A stretch of 64,000 bases of DNA from Davidsoniella eucalypti (Eukaryota; Ascomycota; Sordariomycetes; Microascales; Ceratocystidaceae), in contig RMBW01000032.1 of NCBI GenBank assembly GCA_004009845.1, positions 211,864-275,863 on the forward strand, written 5' to 3'. The stretch's first letter is position 1, and every line of letters starts with the position of its first letter. Below are positions 19,519-30,662 of the stretch, in pieces. The position numbers and the translations under genes are program-made. Below the pieces are notes generated by a model that was given only the letters and a program-made list of their open reading frames with translations, was not told where the DNA came from and did no database searches.

Positions 19519-21660
19519 TCAGTGCCACTCGTCATCAATCTGTTCCCACAGGTCTAGGAAGCCCTTGAAGAACTTGACACCAAGACCGGGATCCAGCGAG
19601 CCTGTCGTAGCACGTACAGAGTGCATGCTCAGCTGGGGAAGACCAGCATCGGCAGACTTGACACCCATCATACTAGACAGCGTCGGGCCGACAGTGCCGC
19701 CACTACGCGAATCGTTGCGAATCATGAAAGTCTGCGTGGTGCAGCCGGCAAGTTCGCCGACACGTGTCAAAACGCTGGTCGACACGGCATCCGTCGTCAT
19801 GTGACCGTTGCTATCGGCGCAAATGGCTACACCGACGTTGAGACGGGCCATGTGCTCATCGAGATAGTTGCCGAGGAAGTTGGGGTTGGCAGCGTGCGTG
19901 ACGTCGGCAGAGACCAGGAAGGAGCGCGCGTAGGTCTGGCCGACCAGGCCGGGGCCGAAGGAGAAGTCACTGCCGGAGGCAGCAGAAGAAGAGTAGGAAG
20001 AAGGCTTGTACGTCGCCGTGAGCGACTCGACGGCACGCTCAATAACGAGCGGTAGGAAGTTGCCCTTGGCGCCCTGGCGAAGCAGCGAGCCAATCTCCTC
20101 ATCGTCAAATAGAGCAACAAGCTTGATGTAGCCGTCATCGGGCTTGTGCTCAGCGGCAAGAAGACCGTGGAATGCAGCCCACGAACACAGCTTATCGTCG
20201 ATGCGGCCACCGAAGATGAACTCGTGCTCTAGGCCACCGGTCTGCGCCGGTTGACAATCAAACAGTTCAAGCTCCCAGTTGACCAGCAGGCTGTAGTCAG
20301 AAATACCGAGTTCCTTGGCAATCAGCTTGACCAGCTTCGGGGGCTGCTTGCTAGCAAAGGAGCCAGCGCCGCCAAGAGGGTTAGCTGGGGGCGCGGCATT
20401 AGGGTCCGAGGAGGCTGTCAGGTCAGAGTTATCCAGTCCGATGATGGGCACAGCCTGTGTCTCCTTGTTGTTTGATCCCATCATACCAACGCCGAAATGC
20501 GGCGCCAGCGTCGGCACGCGGGCAATCGGCCAGCCGAGCTTGACAAGCTTAGTGGTAGTCTTGCCCGAGGTCGGGTCACGAACGACAACGCGGCCACCAA
20601 TGCTTAGATCACGATCCCACCAGGTTGCATTGAGACCACCGGCATAAGGCGCCACGCCGAGCTCAATGTAGCCCGCACGGTTCGGCTTGTGGCTGACAGG
20701 CTTAAGCTTAGCCGTCAGAGCGTCGATGTGACCGGCAATCATGCCCACACCGTTGCCAGGCTGGTAAGCCAGACCGACGACAAAGGCAATCAGGGCACTG
20801 CCGTTTCGTGTCGTCCAGTACTTGCCGCCAGGCTTAACCTTGTTGTGCCAGTCGTCGCGCATGGGGAGCTGGGTGAGGCGGAAGCATTAAGGGTTAGCAG
20901 AGGGTCCGGGAACTATGCGGTGAGAAGCCTATCATGTACGCAGATACACACTTACCTCAGTGTAGCCGGCCTCGTCCAACTTGGACTTGAAATACTCGAC
21001 GGCATGGAAGATAGTCGGGTTCTCGGTCAGGAAAGAGCAGAACGGGGTAGTGTATGCCTCAGGCGCGCCGTACTCCATACGGCACAGCACGCAGGTCTCG
21101 TAGTACGACTTGGGGACGGCATGCTGGCGCTGCTCGTGGGTCAGCTGAGCCAGACACTTCTCACAAACAGCCGAATGGGCCAAGCCAACGCCCTTGCGCA
21201 GATGAGCCAGATCAGCCAGCAAGAACGCGCGCTGGGCCGGTGGGACTCCGTGTAGCGCGGTTGAGGGGCCGCCTTTGTTGCCGCCGTGGCCGGCCATGTC
21301 GGAGATGATGGGAAGGCCGACGGCAGAGCTACTGCCAGGCTTCAACGACGACCGCGACTGCTGCGACCGCAGAGTTTGCGACGAAGGCCGGCGTTGCATC
21401 CACGGCGCCTGGACATGGGCGGGCTGTTGCTGTTGCTGCTGCAGTTGCTGATGTTGCTGTTGCTGGGAGATGGACGGCGAGGGAGATGGCTGGGTTGGCG
21501 GCTGCTGCGACTCGCGACGCCGAGAGCGGTGAGACCGACGCGACCGCCGGTCGTATTCGTAGTCGTCTTCAGCATCATCGTCATAGTCGATATCCCGCTT
21601 GTACTGCTTGTCGCCGCCCGGGATAAAGTGGCCGTAATAGTTTTCAGGGCCGCCCTTCAT
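19519..21660 (-). CDS. ape1: M18 family aminopeptidase (Ape1/Lap4-like) with a roughly 200-residue N-terminal extension
   Basis: Two exons, 20956-21660 and 19519-20868, joined at an 87 nt phase-0 intron (GTAAGT donor, CAG acceptor) to give 684 residues. The M18 metallopeptidase domain begins about residue 203 (TTPFCSFLTENPTIFHAVE). Metal-binding and catalytic segments are present: AGHIDALTAKLKP (His282), GGRIDDKLCSWAA, LFDDEEIGS, VSADVTHAANPN and the late MHSVRATTG. In yeast, Ape1 is a vacuolar aminopeptidase delivered by the Cvt/autophagy route. The domain alone is about 480 residues. The extra N-terminus carries an Asp-rich and Arg-rich stretch (24-50), a Gln-rich stretch (65-80) and two CxxC pairs at Cys166/169 and Cys190/193 that could form a zinc knuckle. 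It is translated in the same exon as the start of the peptidase domain, so the fusion does not depend on the splice model. Assignment to Ape1 over aspartyl aminopeptidase rests on sequence resemblance. Confidence 0.9.
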
Positions 21661-22736
21661 GGTTGCTGTTGTTGTTTTTAGTGTGGGTGGGTGGATTTGT
21701 TCTAATTATAAGCAGCTTAAGTCAAACAGGCGGATTAAATACAGGATAGATATCCAAATAAGACTATGTGGCAATGAGGATGGCAAAGTCAAGTTGATAT
21801 CCGAAAATCGTCACACAAAAATATTGGCAAGAGCGAAAAGAGAAGGAAACAAAGAAGAAATTCACAAAGGGAAAAGAGACCAGGTATAGAAAAAAATATC
21901 GCACAATCGATGGGCAACTGCACAAATCGGGGGATCCAAGCTCAAAATCTAGATGGCAGGCAGGCAACTTCCTCCCAGGATTATCATTGATGATAGATAG
22001 TTACAACTATTATAGTTAGTCTACCAGTTTGCAGCAACTGCCACCTCAACAGTTGGTTGTATAGCCAGCCAAGACTAAAAATGCCGCTCCTCTATCAACA
22101 ACTACAGAAAGCCCCTGCAGCAAAAAGGGAAGCTTCTCTGCGGCGCTGTACAAGCAGGGTTCCTTCCCCCGCTCCAACGGCGGCAAAACGCGTTGGCTAT
22201 TACTCGATAGAGGATAAAATAAGCTTGCTAACATTCTAGCTCAGTTCTTTCCTTATCATTCGGCGGACTTGGGATCGCCACTTACATATTCGGCTAGCAG
22301 TAACAACAACAACAATGCAGCTTCATTCACATGTTTTCGATATATTGATAATGTTGTTCGAGATTTGGTGTTTATTGAGTCATTCAAAAAAAAAATTGTT
22401 GGGCTAGACGATGCCAACAGACATTCTACCCGGAAAAAAAAAACAAGTAGGGCGATTTTTTGCCTTAGTAAAGAAGAAGAAAAGAAGCATTAAATAGACA
22501 TCACGGCGTTACCCAAGAAAGATACTAGAAGGAAAAGAAGCCTCACGACCGTCCAACATAAACCAAGACGAAGCCGGGGCAGAACAAGACAAACGAAAAA
22601 GAAAAGTAGAAAAAATAAGCAACTGGTAATCCAAGAAGATTCAGTCCTGTAACAGAAGAAAAGTACCCAGAAACAAGCAAAAGACGCCACATAATCATAC
22701 AATTATAGAGACAAAGGAAAAAAGCAAAAAAAGGTA
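21661..22736. other. Intergenic region between the M18 and HET genes
   Basis: Upstream region of the aminopeptidase and 3' flank of the HET gene. No minus-strand ATG occurs from 21661 to about 21983, compatible with a leader. A-rich tracts at 22385-22480. No gene seen. Confidence 0.4.
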
Positions 22737-24731
22737 TTAGATGAGCTCTCGGCCAGCGGATTCGAAGAACTTGCGGCCGTCTTTATAACAAGCAACCACA
22801 AGTGTCGGCTGGACGATGCCCGTAGTCCGGTCTCGACGTGCCTTGATCATGGAAACTACGGCAACGCCGCAGTCGAGAAGCAGGAAGCTACGGTCTGACC
22901 GCTCCGTGTCATCGGGTCCCATGCCGCCTCGGAGCTCTGGTGACCAGGAACGAGAGGACGATGAAGGGTGGATCGCCGTTTCCGAGTCGGAGTCGGCTTG
23001 CTCAGCGTGCACAAATAGGGCATCTTCCGAGCCACTATCTAGCGCGCCGAAGACAACCACGAACTGGGAATCCTGAGATGGCTCAGCGCCCATTAGGAAG
23101 AACTTGAGCGCACCCGAGGCAGGTAGCCCGGCGCCATTTGACGTTACTACATGGAAAGTAGCTCCCGCCGCAAGCTCAGACAGGCAGCCATCTTTGTGCT
23201 GTGTCGGTTGCGGGTGTGCTAGGCGGGCCCGGGCTGGGTAGTGAGAGATGATACGCAGCGGAGCAGCTGGCATATCGCCGGCAATGCGGATGTTGATGGA
23301 CCGCGATCCAGTGTCGGTGTTGGTGCGGCTGTTGCCCTTCCAAGATGCGGCCACAGGAGTCTGGGTAGTACTGCGCTGGAGCATCATTTTCTTAGGGCTA
23401 AAGCGCTTACGGAATACCATGGGAACGGCCACAGGCGATTTACCCGGAGAGCGGCGAGCCCAGAGAGGGCCAGACCAGCTGCGAGTTTGGCGGTAGACAG
23501 TCATCCAGACACAAACCATCATGGCACGGCGGCCAGATGATGATCCAGAAGACGATGAAGATGAACCACTGCGACTACTTGTGGCAGAGTCACTGCTGGT
23601 TCTGCGCCGACGAGGCTCTGGTGATAGGCAGCCAGTTGTGACAACGTCGGTATATAACCAAGCCAGAATTTCAATCTCGGATGCCTGTGAATCAACAGTG
23701 TTACCAGGGGTCTCAGAGGCAGCAGTGTCGATCAGCAACGTCATCTCAATGCCGCGAGGCGAGATAGCTGGTGTCGGGTAGGCAAATTGGCTCGTTGCCG
23801 ACGTAGCTGAGCGGCTCACGTGGCGCTGTACGTCCCGCCATTCCAGTGCAGTAACATCAGGATACATAATGCTATCGGCATCATCGAAGCCAAACGCCGT
23901 AGATGGTAGAAAAGTAGCAAGGTCTGGGCGAGCAAAGGAGAAGGCACCGGGAGCCAGGCAGCCAGAATATCCGCGTGCGGCAGTCTCTTCAGCAGCTGAC
24001 GCAGCAATTTCTGGTGACCAAGCAAGCATGGATAGATCCTCAGTAGCAGCAAGGATGTTCTCCTGCAGACGGGTCCATGCCTTCAAACGACCCTCACCAT
24101 AAACGGCAGTCATGGTCAGGCCAAACAGACCAAGCAAGCAGTAGGCTTGATCCTCGGCACGGGAAGTGCGACGACTAGCGGCCCAACTTAACCGCTCTGC
24201 AACACTACAGGCATTTGGGCTCTCAGTTCCTCTCAGGACACCGGAGCGAATACCAGTGATTGTAGCTAGAGTCGGTGCCAGGCTTCGCTTAGTGCCGATC
24301 TCAGCCCAGTCGGCAGTATAGAACTCGACAGATCGGGGTGCAAGAAGCTCCAGCAGGGTCCAGCCACGTTCAAACCAGGCCGAGTCGCCGAAGCAGAAAC
24401 GTGGCACGTCTGAGAGGTAGGCATAGCAGACAGCAGAGTCTTCATACCAGCGGTACATGGAGTTGACAGCCTCAGAAAGCTCAGCTGGCGAAGTCGTATC
24501 AAGGCAAACGGTATCAGCCCACAGCCACTCTAAACCATCACGCAGAGCTTGACGGCAGGCACCGGCGATCTTGCGGAAGCCATGGCGGCCAGAAGCAGTG
24601 CCAGCCAGGACATCTTGAAGGGTTGGCTCGTCGGTCTCGTGCACGTGAGAAAGCACGGCATATTCCGGCAATGGCATATCATCATCACTAAAGTCGGTAA
24701 GACGCAGAGTTGAAACGTTGAAGAGCCTCAT
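22737..24731 (-). CDS. HET-domain (heterokaryon incompatibility-type) protein
   Basis: 664 residues in one exon. I take the ATG at 24731 as the start because the open frame before it has no ATG and MRLFNVSTLRL is the usual N-terminus of this group. The HET domain occupies roughly residues 24-180. It starts with EYAVLSHV and continues through GLEWLWADTVCLDTTSPAELSEAVNSMYRWYEDSAVCYAYLSDV and WFERGWTLLELLAPRSVEFY. The usual follow-on segment AEDQAYCLLGLFGLTMTAVYGEG comes next. HET domains trigger cell death after fusion of incompatible strains when activated. No NACHT or WD40 repeats follow, unlike HET-E and HET-D. The C-terminal half has a Ser-rich stretch near residue 390 and then a region ending in VQPTLVVACYKDGRKF, which I cannot name. 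It lies in tandem with the M18 gene, and no functional link is implied. Confidence 0.9.
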   Translation of the reverse strand: MRLFNVSTLRLTDFSDDDMPLPEYAVLSHVHETDEPTLQDVLAGTASGRHGFRKIAGACRQALRDGLEWLWADTVCLDTTSPAELSEAVNSMYRWYEDSAVCYAYLSDVPRFCFGDSAWFERGWTLLELLAPRSVEFYTADWAEIGTKRSLAPTLATITGIRSGVLRGTESPNACSVAERLSWAASRRTSRAEDQAYCLLGLFGLTMTAVYGEGRLKAWTRLQENILAATEDLSMLAWSPEIAASAAEETAARGYSGCLAPGAFSFARPDLATFLPSTAFGFDDADSIMYPDVTALEWRDVQRHVSRSATSATSQFAYPTPAISPRGIEMTLLIDTAASETPGNTVDSQASEIEILAWLYTDVVTTGCLSPEPRRRRTSSDSATSSRSGSSSSSSGSSSGRRAMMVCVWMTVYRQTRSWSGPLWARRSPGKSPVAVPMVFRKRFSPKKMMLQRSTTQTPVAASWKGNSRTNTDTGSRSINIRIAGDMPAAPLRIISHYPARARLAHPQPTQHKDGCLSELAAGATFHVVTSNGAGLPASGALKFFLMGAEPSQDSQFVVVFGALDSGSEDALFVHAEQADSDSETAIHPSSSSRSWSPELRGGMGPDDTERSDRSFLLLDCGVAVVSMIKARRDRTTGIVQPTLVVACYKDGRKFFESAGRELI

Positions 24732-27700
24732 AATGACGGCTTTTGTGTGAAAATGGTGAAAGAAGGAAGAAATAATGGTACAGTAAGCCAGCAAGAAACA
24801 ATCTTGTGTGTGCAAAGCTGGAGGAAACGGCAGGTGTCACAAGAGTATGGTGATAGCCTCTGATAGGGTAGTTGTCTTTAATGGAAGTCAGACCTGCATG
24901 CGCATTGGCGCTGATGACTAATCGAGGGTAGATAGGCGGATATCTGTATTAGGGTATAATAGACAGAAGTCGTAGTAGATGTAGTTGGATATGTAAGGAG
25001 CGACGGATAATTCACGAAAGAGAAGAAAGGAAAGACTGTGAATAGGAAGAAAGCAATGTGGAAGATAATGAATGAATGGACAGACAGACAATGCGTCGTC
25101 TTGATGCTATCGGTAAGCAGACAGAGTTGGTCAAGTAGGTTGGCAGACACAGCTTGGACCAGAGTCTGGCTAGACAGATATATGAATGGTGCAAAAAGAG
25201 AAGAAGCAAGCCGGCTACAAAAATATCGATGGCGGAGACTATCCGATACTTATTCAAGCTGCCCACCTTACTCTGATCAGATCTTTCTCTCCATATATTA
25301 TTATATTAGCACATATCTAGACTGCCAGTAGTGGACAGTTATTAGATCCCGTAATTCCATTGCTTGACTTGTTAGGCCTGTCCGTCCTTTAGCTTTCGCC
25401 TCTTCAGGCTACCGGGATGTTGCAAAGCTGGCTACAACTTAGCACTTAGCTTCCAAGTCCAGTTCGACGGCGGCCAGGGGTCCGGTCATCGCCAGGGGCC
25501 ATGCACTGGGTCCAGGTGTTATATGTCCAGGGTGACCTGATTTCCCTTATGCTAGAACAGAGAAGACCTGACGAGTTAGCTTTCAGTCAACCCAGCCTTC
25601 TCTTGTGCCTGGTTTCCTCTTGCTGCTGCCCCAAATGGACTTTGAGAGCAGGCTTTCGTAGTGAAGCTAAGCAAAGCTGACGGCTTTTTGGCGCGCAACT
25701 TGCGGAAAAGGATTCGATGCGGTGTGCCAAAATGCAAAATACTGCAGGTGGCAGGAAGGTTCCTGCAGTAGTGTTGATTATAAGCGACTTTGTCCTGTGA
25801 TATTGCTAACGTGATCATCGCCATTCTTTTTTGTATCTTTTTCTGCTCCGGTCACAACGGCGGCTGGGGAAACCAGAGTGAACAATAACAACAACAACAA
25901 AAACAAAAACAATGGCAATAATAATAACAAAAACAAACAATGTCGTACTACTTGAACCGCAGCAGCTTCCATCACTGTGACCAGGACTGTTGTAGCCGGG
26001 ATTACGCCCACTACGGGCTTCTGGCGGACGTATTATCAGCAAAAAAAAAAAAGAACCAAGATTCCTGTATAATAATACTTCAACAGACGGTTAGACGGCC
26101 GGACAATGAACGAGGCAGCGCCGTAAGGCCTGTGCTTCTTGGTGTGCCTGAGCCAAGCTATGGCCACACCAAATTCTTCTCTGTTCTTATTCTCCGGGCT
26201 TCCAGATGAAATACAACTAACTGGCTGGAAATGTTCAGACTTCTACAGGACAAACTTCTCCCACCAGCTTCTCTTTCCGGTCTCTACTACATCGTGTTTG
26301 CTGATCGGTTCTCCAGGATACAGCTATCATAGCTATTATCAGGGTCCGCAGCCCTGATTTACTTATTTCGCACGTCCTCTGGCTAATGTCACATTACTTT
26401 GTTCTTTGGTGTTCACACAGATGACGCTAATGAAATGATACGATGATTGCTTTTTCCTTGTTGCTGTGCTCTTCTATTGCTTATATCTTAGACCTCGTCA
26501 GGTAGCAAGGCTGCCTAGTAATCAGCAGGGAGAAAATAAAAGAAATAAAAAAGGTATAGAGCCGTGCCAATGAAATAAAAAGGGCCCTGGAACCATCTCC
26601 ACACAGATTAATCGTTGGCTGCCAGATTTATTGTTTGTGCTATGATGGGTTCGCATACATGCTGCATTAGCATTCATTATTACCATGCATTGATTTGTTA
26701 GTTTGGTTCACTTATATGCACGCATATCTCCATCGTCCCATCAAGCATCGTGACATCACTGACGCTCTGGGCATTGTTAGATCCGGCTCAACTCGGGCAT
26801 ATACAACTGTACACTTAGATATCAACACTTGGATCTATAGAGAGACATTTACATATAGTTGTAGGCAGGTTTATATAGCTCATGGACCTAAGACGTCCAT
26901 CCATTAACATTAATAGCTCATGACTTTGCTCAGCCAAGCTTTGTGATGAATCCCACAGTAGCTAGAATGAAAGAAAATAATAAAAAATCCTCTACTGGAT
27001 TCCTATCCAGCCTTTTTTCCATTGTCAGCCTAAAGAAAAAAAAAGAAGAAAAAAAGAAAAAAAAACACTCTCGCAACCATTTTTTCAAAATTTTCTCTTA
27101 TTCCTTTTTTGGTTCACGGAACACTTATTTGTTCTTTCATCGTTTCGCAGATCACCAATAAATCATAAATTATAGTAATAAACCCCCATCTTTAGCTCAT
27201 TGAATTCCGGAAGCCTCAAGCCGCCTATAACTCTACCTTGCCAGTTCCAAACTTTTGCTGATATGTCCTTTCAAGATAAACAGAACATATCAAAAGAAGA
27301 GTTCTTCGAACAGAACAGTATTTCTCATGCCGGTCTCATGCTGGTCTTAAAACACGCAAGTTCTGCCGTTCCAATCTCTGTTTTTGTGATCTTCTCTATA
27401 TCTGTATATCCTCGAGCCAGTTAGGTATATAACGACATTCATATAGTAAAAGGGATATCACGTCATATAGTAGACTATCTACAACTACTTTAGAATTGTC
27501 TCAAAGAATATAACGCAACATTGTATTTCAAAGTACAAGTAAAACGCACAAATAAGGGATAATTTTCTGGCCTTTCAGCCACACCTTCAGCACGACTTTT
27601 GTGCACATCAAAGATTTATCCAAAGCGTTTAAGATTTATTTCAGAGTCCAAAAACCCCTGTTTTTCTTTTAAACGGCCAACTAGCCTACTTGACTAACTC

Positions 27701-30662
27701 AAGCCTGTCCACTACTTACTGTGAGGAAGCAGATCACCAAGATATGTACATAGAAGATCACGCAGCCTCGCTTGACCTCCTTAACCGAGAAGACGATCAC
27801 TTCTTGCACCGCGCTGTACCAGCCCTCATTCAGCCTGCCCAGCTGGAGATATCGTCATCGCTTAACACCCAAAGATCTTGTATATATGTAATTCTCTAGT
27901 AGTAAAGTTGCAAAAGGCCAAAATCATACTCGGTGATATTCGCTCTTCTTTCTTCGTTCTGTCTCTCTTGCCAACTTTTATAACGTGTCACACCTATCAA
28001 TCATAGAATATCTTCTTTTTCTTCAAGCCAAATCTTGCTTACTCGTTGATCAACGCTCGTGATTCTTCTATATATATTCTTGCCGGTTTCATGTTTTTGC
28101 TGATCACGAAGAGATCATCAACTTCTTTTCTTTTTATATTTGTTCCAGTCGCTACCAAATAAACCCATCCAATATCACAACAAGTTTTGTGTATTTTATA
28201 TGGTACAGCGAGAGGGTCTTGATAATCACAGCCTGAACACTCTCTCGACCCAAGTTGAAAAGTTCTAGCATCATCTCAACTAACCACTAACTATATAATG
28301 TTGGCTTTATGTAGGTTTTAGTCAACAAGGTTCTAGCAAACGTTTTGCTTTTGGTAGCTTCGTTCGGAAATGCCTAAATGAAGTCTGTTCTTTCTTTATG
28401 GACCAACTTACATGTACTTAGCAGAGTTGGTCATATGAACTAACCTAACCGCCCTAGTCTCCTAACCTGGGTCTAGCCAAAGCTATTACTACGTCAACTA
28501 AGGAAAAGGGACCCCGGGTAATTTTAGCCCTTGAACCCCAAAATAATCTAGGAAGAAATAAAAATAATGATAAATCCCGTGTTCTCCTATTTTCTGCCAA
28601 TGTCTTCTACTTAACTTGCTTAGTTGCTTGACGAGTTTGGGTAGACCAGCAGGTAGAAGTTAAAGAGAAATAATGATTATAGAGGTCTCAGTGCAAGGAA
28701 AGTGTCAGGGTAACTAAAAACTAAATTCGAGTGATGCATAATACTTGATTTACTAAATTCTTACTTTAAATTATATTGCTAACCTTGTGTTGATGTTTTT
28801 CATGCATGACAGACTTTTCTTTTTTGATAATTCATATTTTCCACCAAAATTACCATTTATATTCAATAATCTGGTGATGTTTCCTTTTGCTCAGAAATCT
28901 TCGTGACAGTCAGATATATTGATGAAAATATATACCATAAAATTGAGGATGGAGATGAATGTTGTATGTAATGGAGTACTGCAAGGGTTGCGGTTATCAC
29001 GTAGCTAAAATCATATGAGAATAGTCTGATTTTACAACAGTTTGAGCTGCTATATTACACAAAGATGTCAGACTTGCTTCCCGTGAACTCTCTCAAGTCT
29101 TCCAGAATGCGTTGAATCAACATTGATATAGGTCACTTGAGGTCAAGTCTGTCAATTTTTTTCCCTCAACACCTGTACTAGTTCACCGTCTACTATGCCT
29201 ATAGTACAACCTGTGGAAGATACAAGAACCTAAGTGACCTTTCTTAGAAGTTAGAGAGCAGCCATTTGCCAAAGATCAAGATAATTACGGTTGTTAAAAT
29301 AACGGGTGGTCGTTTCCCCAACCCTAACCCTATATATTATAGACATATTGTATCGTCATCACGATCTACTGAAAAGGAGCTTTTAGATAAATCTCTAGAC
29401 TACAAACAAAATCATCATCATACTGAATTCTTGTACCAAAATACAATATCAACAAGGGAAACAAAGAGGAATAGAGCGAGGTGACTAACCCTCACAAAAA
29501 TTTGCATATATTCTTAATTTGAACTATATTGTTGTCAAGATATTACATAATTCTTCGTCTAGCCACTCTTGCGCCCAAGCTTGACGCCATCGCCCAGAAT
29601 TTGACGGCGAGTCAGGATACGTTTCTTGTTTCAGTCTGCTGAATGTTTGCTTTACGGCCGCTAGATGATCTCGAATTAGAAAGCTGGGTGGCTGTATTTT
29701 CATGTTCTTTGATTTTCATATATGTATCTTTGTGTTGATGACGTCCCTCTTGGAAGAAACAAGGGTTACAAAGGGAGGCGGGGAAGAAACTGAGAAGAAA
29801 ATCATGAGATGGAAAAAATGCCATAGGAAGGACGTGCATTAGTTTGTTTCACGACTTGGTGTATATGTACATCTGTATACACAGATGCAGATCTAGATGC
29901 TTGTATGTATAACCAACCTCTTGATTTTACCCCAGAAAAGAGAAACTGACGATAACCGTCTGAACTACACTAAGCAAGACAGAGAAAAGGCTGGGCTTGG
30001 ACTGGCCTGATATGATGGCGTTCGCTTCCAGACTTTCTTGCTGTGCCCACCGGAGGCTTCAGTCAACGGACTTTTCTTCTATTCGATATCTTTCAGATGA
30101 ACGATCATGAGTTGGATGAGGAATAGAGCGGTCAGTTGACTCGGCAGCCATCCTTTTTCTTTGTAGGATACCCTGATGATCCCATCGGCCATAAAAGATA
30201 AGTAAAAGCTCAAAAAGAGAGCCTGGATCTCAGATAGACTCTGGATATGCCTGTTCAAGTGAATATAGCAAACCCCAAAAAGCATCCGCCTAGGCCATCA
30301 TGGAGACAGAGCACCCTGTAAAAAACCGACTTGAAATCCCAACCTCTAGTTTGACAATCGAGAAAGATTTATCTGCCGAGGCCCCCAAAAAGCGTCTGCC
30401 AGATGTCAGAAGCAATGCTCTCGATCTGACAGGAACATCGTTTTGAAGCCAATGGTTGTAGATCTTTGGTTAGATGGGCAATTATCCACCTGAAAGGCCA
30501 GTCAATCATGCTAGGTAGCAGCTTTACTTGTTCGTCCATTAAATCGCCAAACGAAACCCACGTGGCGTTGCATTGCAATACTGATGTACTTCATATATAT
30601 GTTGTATTTGTGCCCTCCGTCAATGGAACTCGAGAACATGAACACTCGTTCTTTATCTATCC
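24732..30662. other. 5.9 kb AT-rich intergenic region
   Basis: The first about 165 bases are the likely HET leader (no minus-strand ATG). The rest has no recognisable gene. It holds (AAC)n-like tracts near 25880-25940, several A/T homopolymer runs, two short coding-like frames at 27263-27424 and 27744-27899, and a very AT-rich block at about 28.0-29.6 kb. The two-unit CCCTAA at 29320-29332 is too short to call a telomere relic. Confidence 0.4.
27744..27899 (+). pseudogene. Short coding-like frame, possible gene remnant
   Basis: A 51-codon frame starting at ATG 27744, extending upstream without stop to about 27690. Its composition resembles a soluble protein (SLDLLNREDDHF, AVPALIQPAQLEIS) and not the hydrophobic or Lys/Asn-rich translations typical of these spacers. 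The roughly 400 bases before it contain no + strand ATG. No domain is recognised and no splice partner was found. It could be an exon, a decayed gene or chance. Confidence 0.18.

Noticed and set aside
24732..24815. 28-codon extension of the HET protein
   Set aside because: It requires a TTG start; the first ATG at 24731 gives the typical HET-protein N-terminus.
25815..26042. Hydrophobic minus-strand frame near 26 kb
   Set aside because: It arises from an (AAC)/(AAT)-rich tract read on the other strand as Val/Ile/Leu/Phe runs.
29320..29332. Telomere-like CCCTAACCCTA
   Set aside because: Only two units and no array; expected by chance in a window of this size.
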